Source of the DNA: Lucifuga dentata
Lineage: Eukaryota; Chordata; Actinopteri; Ophidiiformes; Bythitidae
Length of the DNA: 64,000 nucleotides
Assembly: GCA_014773175.1 (NCBI GenBank)
Contig: VXCM01000035.1
Span: forward strand, 372,001 to 436,000
Direction of reading: 5' to 3'
Position 1 is the stretch's first letter. Every line of letters starts with the position of its first letter. The notes beneath the pieces are model-generated. The model did no database searches. It was given only the letters and a program-made list of their open reading frames with translations, and was not told where the DNA came from. The translations under genes and the position numbers were made by a program. Of the stretch, positions 1 to 64,000 are shown one piece after another.

Positions 1-799
1 CGAAAAGAGGATGACTGCATATAAGTTTTATTGTATGAATGCTGTGTTCCTTGCTTGTGACTTTGACTGGGTCCTTGCCAGTTTCACAACTATCTGTTCA
101 TTATGTGTTGTTCTATAAAACATTTTCTACACAAGTATGTGACATTATGCAAGTAGGCCAAGTCATCATCATATACTGATAAGATGTCACCAGACTCCAA
201 GACTTTCATTCAGAAAGATGTAAAAAGTGCATGAAAAATCAAAATGTTAGATCTCACATTGCAAACTCAAATGCTATTCTCCATTTTGTGGACATTCTTT
301 CAAATAAATAAATTGATTAAAGTCTGTTTCTGCAAGATGGCACAAACAAATGAAGAACAAAATGCCTTATAAGTACACAATAACGTCCTTTCATGCAAGA
401 ATGCACAAATAAATAAGTGTACTAAAATTACATTATAACCAACCTATGTACACAATGTCATTGTGTGCTTCCTGTTCATCATATCTTGCTGTTGTGTACT
501 GTTATAAAAAAGGAATATTATTGATGCTGTAAGCTGAGAACATTTGTTATCATGGTCTGTTGATGTTCTGGAGAAAATTAGCAGCAGGGGAACAGCAGAG
601 AAACAAGCTTAAATTTGTAAGTACACCTGATCTCAGTCACAAAATGGCTGTCGTGTCTTTTGATAGAAGCATTAAGGCAAATGTGTACCAACCAAAGATA
701 AAATGGAATGGAATTTTTCCGAATAATGAAGTAGCAAAGTTTTAATCACTTGGAGGTGAGCTGAGGTTTTGTATAAATAACATTTTTCACATTTGAAAT

Positions 800-830
800 A
801 TCCTGGATGTTTCCACAAAACATCCAGGAT
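800..830. other. Perfect 13-bp hairpin
   Basis: ATCCTGGATGTTT (800-812), loop CCACA, AAACATCCAGGAT (818-830). Lies in the partial intron 10; the purpose is unknown. Confidence 0.8.
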
Positions 831-1182
831 GGATTCTGTGGAGAAATAAGCCAAGTCAGCACTGTTTGGCATTTTCATTCATCTCTCTGCCTCATAAAGC
901 CCATAAGCCTTTGAATTCCTTCTTACAAGGTGCTTTTTGTGACCTGAATATAACACATCTTCCTGGATTTTGAAAAATTGAGCTAGATAATATTTTTCAT
1001 ATTTTCATATCGCCTGTGAGAACATTGGAGAGCAGATATCAGCAACTTCCAAATATTTTCAGTTTCTTCCCCTAGTCTATGCTTCTATTCATCCTCTCAT
1101 GGTGAATGAATTTTCACTAACAAACACGACCCTTAATGTACTGCATTATTCATTTGCTGCTTGCAGAGAATAAATAATGCAG

Positions 1183-1235
1183 ATTAATAATTCATTATTA
1201 ATTCTATTCTAGTTCTAATTAACTATTCAATAGTT
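1183..1235. other. Two adjacent AT-rich palindromes with TAAT cores
   Basis: ATTAATAA-TTCA-TTATTAAT at 1183-1202 and AACTATT-C-AATAGTT at 1221-1235. TAAT is the homeodomain core, so an enhancer is possible but unproven. Confidence 0.5.
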
Positions 1236-1335
1236 ATTTATTCCCAAATAAATTTAGTAGTCTAACATAACGAAAAGTTTCGTATTAACATGGCCATCAG
1301 TTCTATATGCTTTTTCACAATTACCAGACCAACAT

Positions 1336-1403
1336 GTATGCTGCATTCAACTTTGCACTCAGAACTCGGAATTTCTGACCTCCGATTGGGAAAAGTCAAA
1401 GGA
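1336..1403 (+). repeat. Dispersed repeat, copy A
   Basis: Contains TTCAACTTTGCACTCAGAAC and, further on, TTTCTGACCTCCGATTGGG then AAAAGTCAA. The reverse complement of 31947-32030 matches it over about 55 bases with small gaps. Likely an end of a non-autonomous DNA transposon. Confidence 0.55.
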
Positions 1404-1582
1404 AACGGCCCTTCAACGTTAAGGAAGTCAGGCAGAGTTCCTCAATCCTGAGCTCAGCAGTGACATCATTTCAACATGACCTCACACTGTAAATTACGGA
1501 TGCAATTCCAAATTACATTGTTCAGTTCTGAATTCACCAAATGCAGCCAGAGTGATGCAAAAGTGAAGTCTTGGTGACTTAC

Positions 1583-61664
<60,082 letters not shown>

Positions 61665-61672
61665 TACTGGTT

Positions 61673-61815
61673 CTAGCTGTAGCCGTCTGCCCCGTTATGT
61701 GGACTCTGTCTTCGGCTCTTTCTGGCTCTGCGATCCGTCGATGGGGCCTCAACACGCTGCGTAACCTGGATGCTCTGACGGCCGTCTGACGCCTCTACGC
61801 TCAGAAGGGATAGAT

Positions 61816-61881
<66 letters not shown>

Positions 61882-61918
61882 TGGGAAAATGGTGCTGATG
61901 CAAACGGGGGAGCAGCAT
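61673..61918 (-). other. Upstream ORF of 81 codons in the iqsec3 leader
   Basis: An ATG at 61916-61918 opens a frame of 81 codons that crosses the (GA)n repeat as alternating Arg-Glu. It stops at TAG 61673-61675, leaving 8 bases before the iqsec3 ATG, in a different frame. If the transcript starts upstream of 61918, ribosomes translating it would end just before the true start. I see no resemblance to a known protein; a role would be regulatory only. It counts only if the leader includes this ATG. Confidence 0.4.
61819..61882 (+). repeat. (CT)n microsatellite in the iqsec3 leader
   Basis: About 31 CT units with one ATCA break at 61864-61868. It reads (GA)n in the iqsec3 transcript. Confidence 0.95.
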
Positions 61919-61950
61919 CAGCGGAGTCAGGAGGCGTGGCTATGATGTCA

Positions 61951-64000
61951 GCACGCAGGGAAACCAAGTTGCTCAAGTAAATCCACTTTGTTTTGGTTTT
62001 TTTGCACCTCATAGCTCAACGTGATTGTTGCTGCTGATCAATCCCTCCAAGCTGATTTGAATTATTCTTCTGATTAGACATTTCCCCAAGAAATGTATTC
62101 TCTCTGAAAGAATTCTCTCAATCTAAACTATATACTCTGATCTCCTTCTGTCCATCTGTTATAGTCCTTTCACCCGTAAATTAATCTTGTATGAGCCTTC
62201 ATTCTTGACATGAGACCTGTCCACAGAATGTGGTTCCATATAGCGATCGTTGTTCCATATAGTGAATTATTTTTCACCACCCAGCTTGTGTCATGAATTT
62301 TTATGAGTCTTTCTAACTGATACTCTACATCTCCACCATTTTAGGAGATAAACCAATATTTTATTACAGCAAACCAGGAGAAATTGGATCTTTTAACAAA
62401 GATATAAAATCTTGGGAACACTTGAGAGTTTTACTGTGATTTCATGTGAATTAGATAAATTGAGCTCAGGTGGTCCTTGTTCTCCATGATGTATGCGCTC
62501 TTTTTGTCACACAGCGTCTTTGTGGCGGATGGTAACTCATTTTGGACTCTGGAGGGTTGGAAAAGAATGGCATGATGGAAAATGTAATAGCTTCCTCCTA
62601 ATGCTTTTCACTTAACAGCTCAGTGTGAAAATGATTTGCTGAAATGTTTATCTTTATGCAGAGTTGATGAAAGTTTGCTGCAGCATATTCATATCAACCA
62701 TTTTCAACAGTTTATTTAAACAAATCATGAAGTTTGGGGAGTGGCAATCATCTCCATTTTCCATTTTCATGTCGGAAGCTTTCTCCCATTTGGCAATAGA
62801 ATTTGCAGAAATTCATAGTGCTATCAGGGGAAAAAAAGGATTATGTTCAGTCTGTGACTTGGTATCTCTCACTTTACCAAAAGGGAAATAAACAAGTCAA
62901 GCAAATAGATTGTATCCAGGCAGAGCAAGGAAGGAAATGGGTTTTAGGTTGTTGAGATCATTCCTCCTGATACAGACTAAAGTGATATCTCACTGACAGA
63001 CTGCATGGCTGTTATGCTACTGTATGCTACTTTAGTATAATGCTACTTTAGTGTTCAAAGTTTGAGATTGGATTTTCATTCATGTGTTGTATTCCAAGTT
63101 AGCAAACCCAATCTCTTGTCAATTGAATTGTTTTTGGTGTGAAATCAGCCTAATTAATTGGTTTGCATGGTCAGAAGGCTTTGTACCTACATAATGATCC
63201 ATAAAGAAAACATATGTGACTTTGTTCTATGATGACTTATTCCATATCCAATGGGAACCCACATTTAGCAAATTACTGTTAATTAGTGTCACTGTCTAAT
63301 GAATTGATGGGCAGTCTGCCATCTTCCTCCAGAACAAGAGGGACATTAACAATACGCTGTCATTAATGTCAAAATGTATTGTTATTGTTTTTACAAGAAC
63401 AGACAAATAAAACAGATTTGTATATTTATTTTGCTGAGACAAAGACAACGTTAAGTTTTATGAAACTTTTTCAGAACAGCTTGGAAGAAACACAAATATT
63501 CCCTGACCTTGAGACAGTGAAAGACAGTGGCACGCCAGTGTGGGTGCAGTTAGGTCCCCCTTCCATATGGCTGCTTTACAAGCTGCATGAAGTGAAAAAT
63601 GGCTCACACACCCGACCGGCTGGACGGAGCCAAAAATGAGTTTTGCAGCGGGATTGTAAAAATGGAAATGGTGTCAGCAGTGACCTTAGCATTGGGGTGA
63701 CATCTGCAAAGTCCAACCTTACTTATAATGGGCTCTCTGCTAGATGCAGTCCACATTTAAAACCAATTACCAATCAGTCAGGGTGTCCGCTAAGGATCAA
63801 GCATCCTCATTCAGAAAAAGACAAGGATGAGGTATATAGCAGGTGATGAATAATCCGTTTTTACTTCAGATAACGGATATCTGGGGATGAGTAAGACTTC
63901 AAGTACCCTTTAAAATGCATACAGATCTAGGCTAAGTACTTGCCTCATCTTGATTTTCATCACATTTATAGCCAGCATAGGATGGACCACTTACATTCAG
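61951..64000. other. 5' flank of iqsec3
   Basis: AT-rich non-coding sequence with no gene that I can support. A weak TGCTACTTTAGTAT repeat lies at 63022-63054. Confidence 0.7.

Larger units (their letters stand above)
1..1582 (-). other. iqsec3 intron 10 (partial)
   Basis: AT-rich, with no coding sequence that continues the PH domain. Holds the 800-830 hairpin, the 1183-1235 palindromes and dispersed repeat copy A. Confidence 0.8.
61665..61925 (-). promoter_or_regulatory. iqsec3 5' leader and probable promoter-proximal region
   Basis: Sequence directly upstream of the iqsec3 ATG. It is CpG-containing and holds a (GA)n microsatellite on the transcript strand (61819-61882). An in-frame TAA 11 codons before the ATG closes the main frame. 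Just beyond, at 61930-61950, the transcript strand carries a CRE/ATF-like TGACATCA followed by a CCACGCCTCC GC-box-like motif. No TATA box is evident. The transcription start is not visible, so the division between leader and promoter is a guess. Confidence 0.5.

Noticed and set aside
61891..61898. RE1/REST half-site TCAGCACC near the iqsec3 leader
   Set aside because: Only the left half matches; the GGACAGCGCC half is absent, so chance is likely.

Overview
The window is vertebrate nuclear DNA, almost certainly from a ray-finned (teleost) fish. The evidence is small phase-matched exons in long introns with GT-AG splice sites, very dense (CA)n and (CT)n microsatellites, and repeat families typical of teleosts. 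It holds no bacterial operon, CRISPR array, rRNA or tRNA that I can support.

One gene dominates: an orthologue of IQSEC3 (BRAG3/SynArfGEF), transcribed on the minus strand. It enters at the right with its start codon at 61664 and runs off the left edge inside the PH domain. I traced ten coding exons whose splice phases all agree: 61111-61664, 47769-47849, 27712-28273, 19896-21222, 13607-13768, 11295-11417, 7522-7688, 5197-5336, 2774-2899 and 1583-1682. Together they encode about 1,092 residues: an N-terminal coiled coil, a long low-complexity His/Gln/Pro/Glu region, a calmodulin-type IQ motif, a complete Sec7 Arf-exchange domain with its glutamate finger, and the first part of the PH domain. 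The PH domain end and the C-terminus lie beyond position 1. Teleosts often carry iqsec3a and iqsec3b; I cannot tell which this is.

The assembly has single-N junctions. At least six are flanked by identical 62-67 bp copies, which look like contig-end overlaps that were never merged. One lies inside exon 4 (20131-20259). Taken literally it shifts the frame, and dropping one copy plus the N restores it exactly, so the gene is not broken.

The introns and 5' flank hold transposon remains: a 192-bp hAT-type MITE with TIRs and an 8-bp target duplication, a second inverted-repeat MITE, two LINE reverse-transcriptase fragments (one interrupted by a second repeat), an LTR-like fragment, and a 5'-truncated processed retrocopy with a poly(A) tail 54 bp past exon 6. 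That retrocopy is the most unusual item. It keeps an open reading frame for the C-terminus of a tail-anchored-like membrane protein I could not identify, and it places a sense-strand AATAAA inside an iqsec3 intron. Upstream of the iqsec3 start, an 81-codon upstream ORF crosses a (GA)n microsatellite and stops 8 nt before the main ATG. I found no convincing new multi-gene system.
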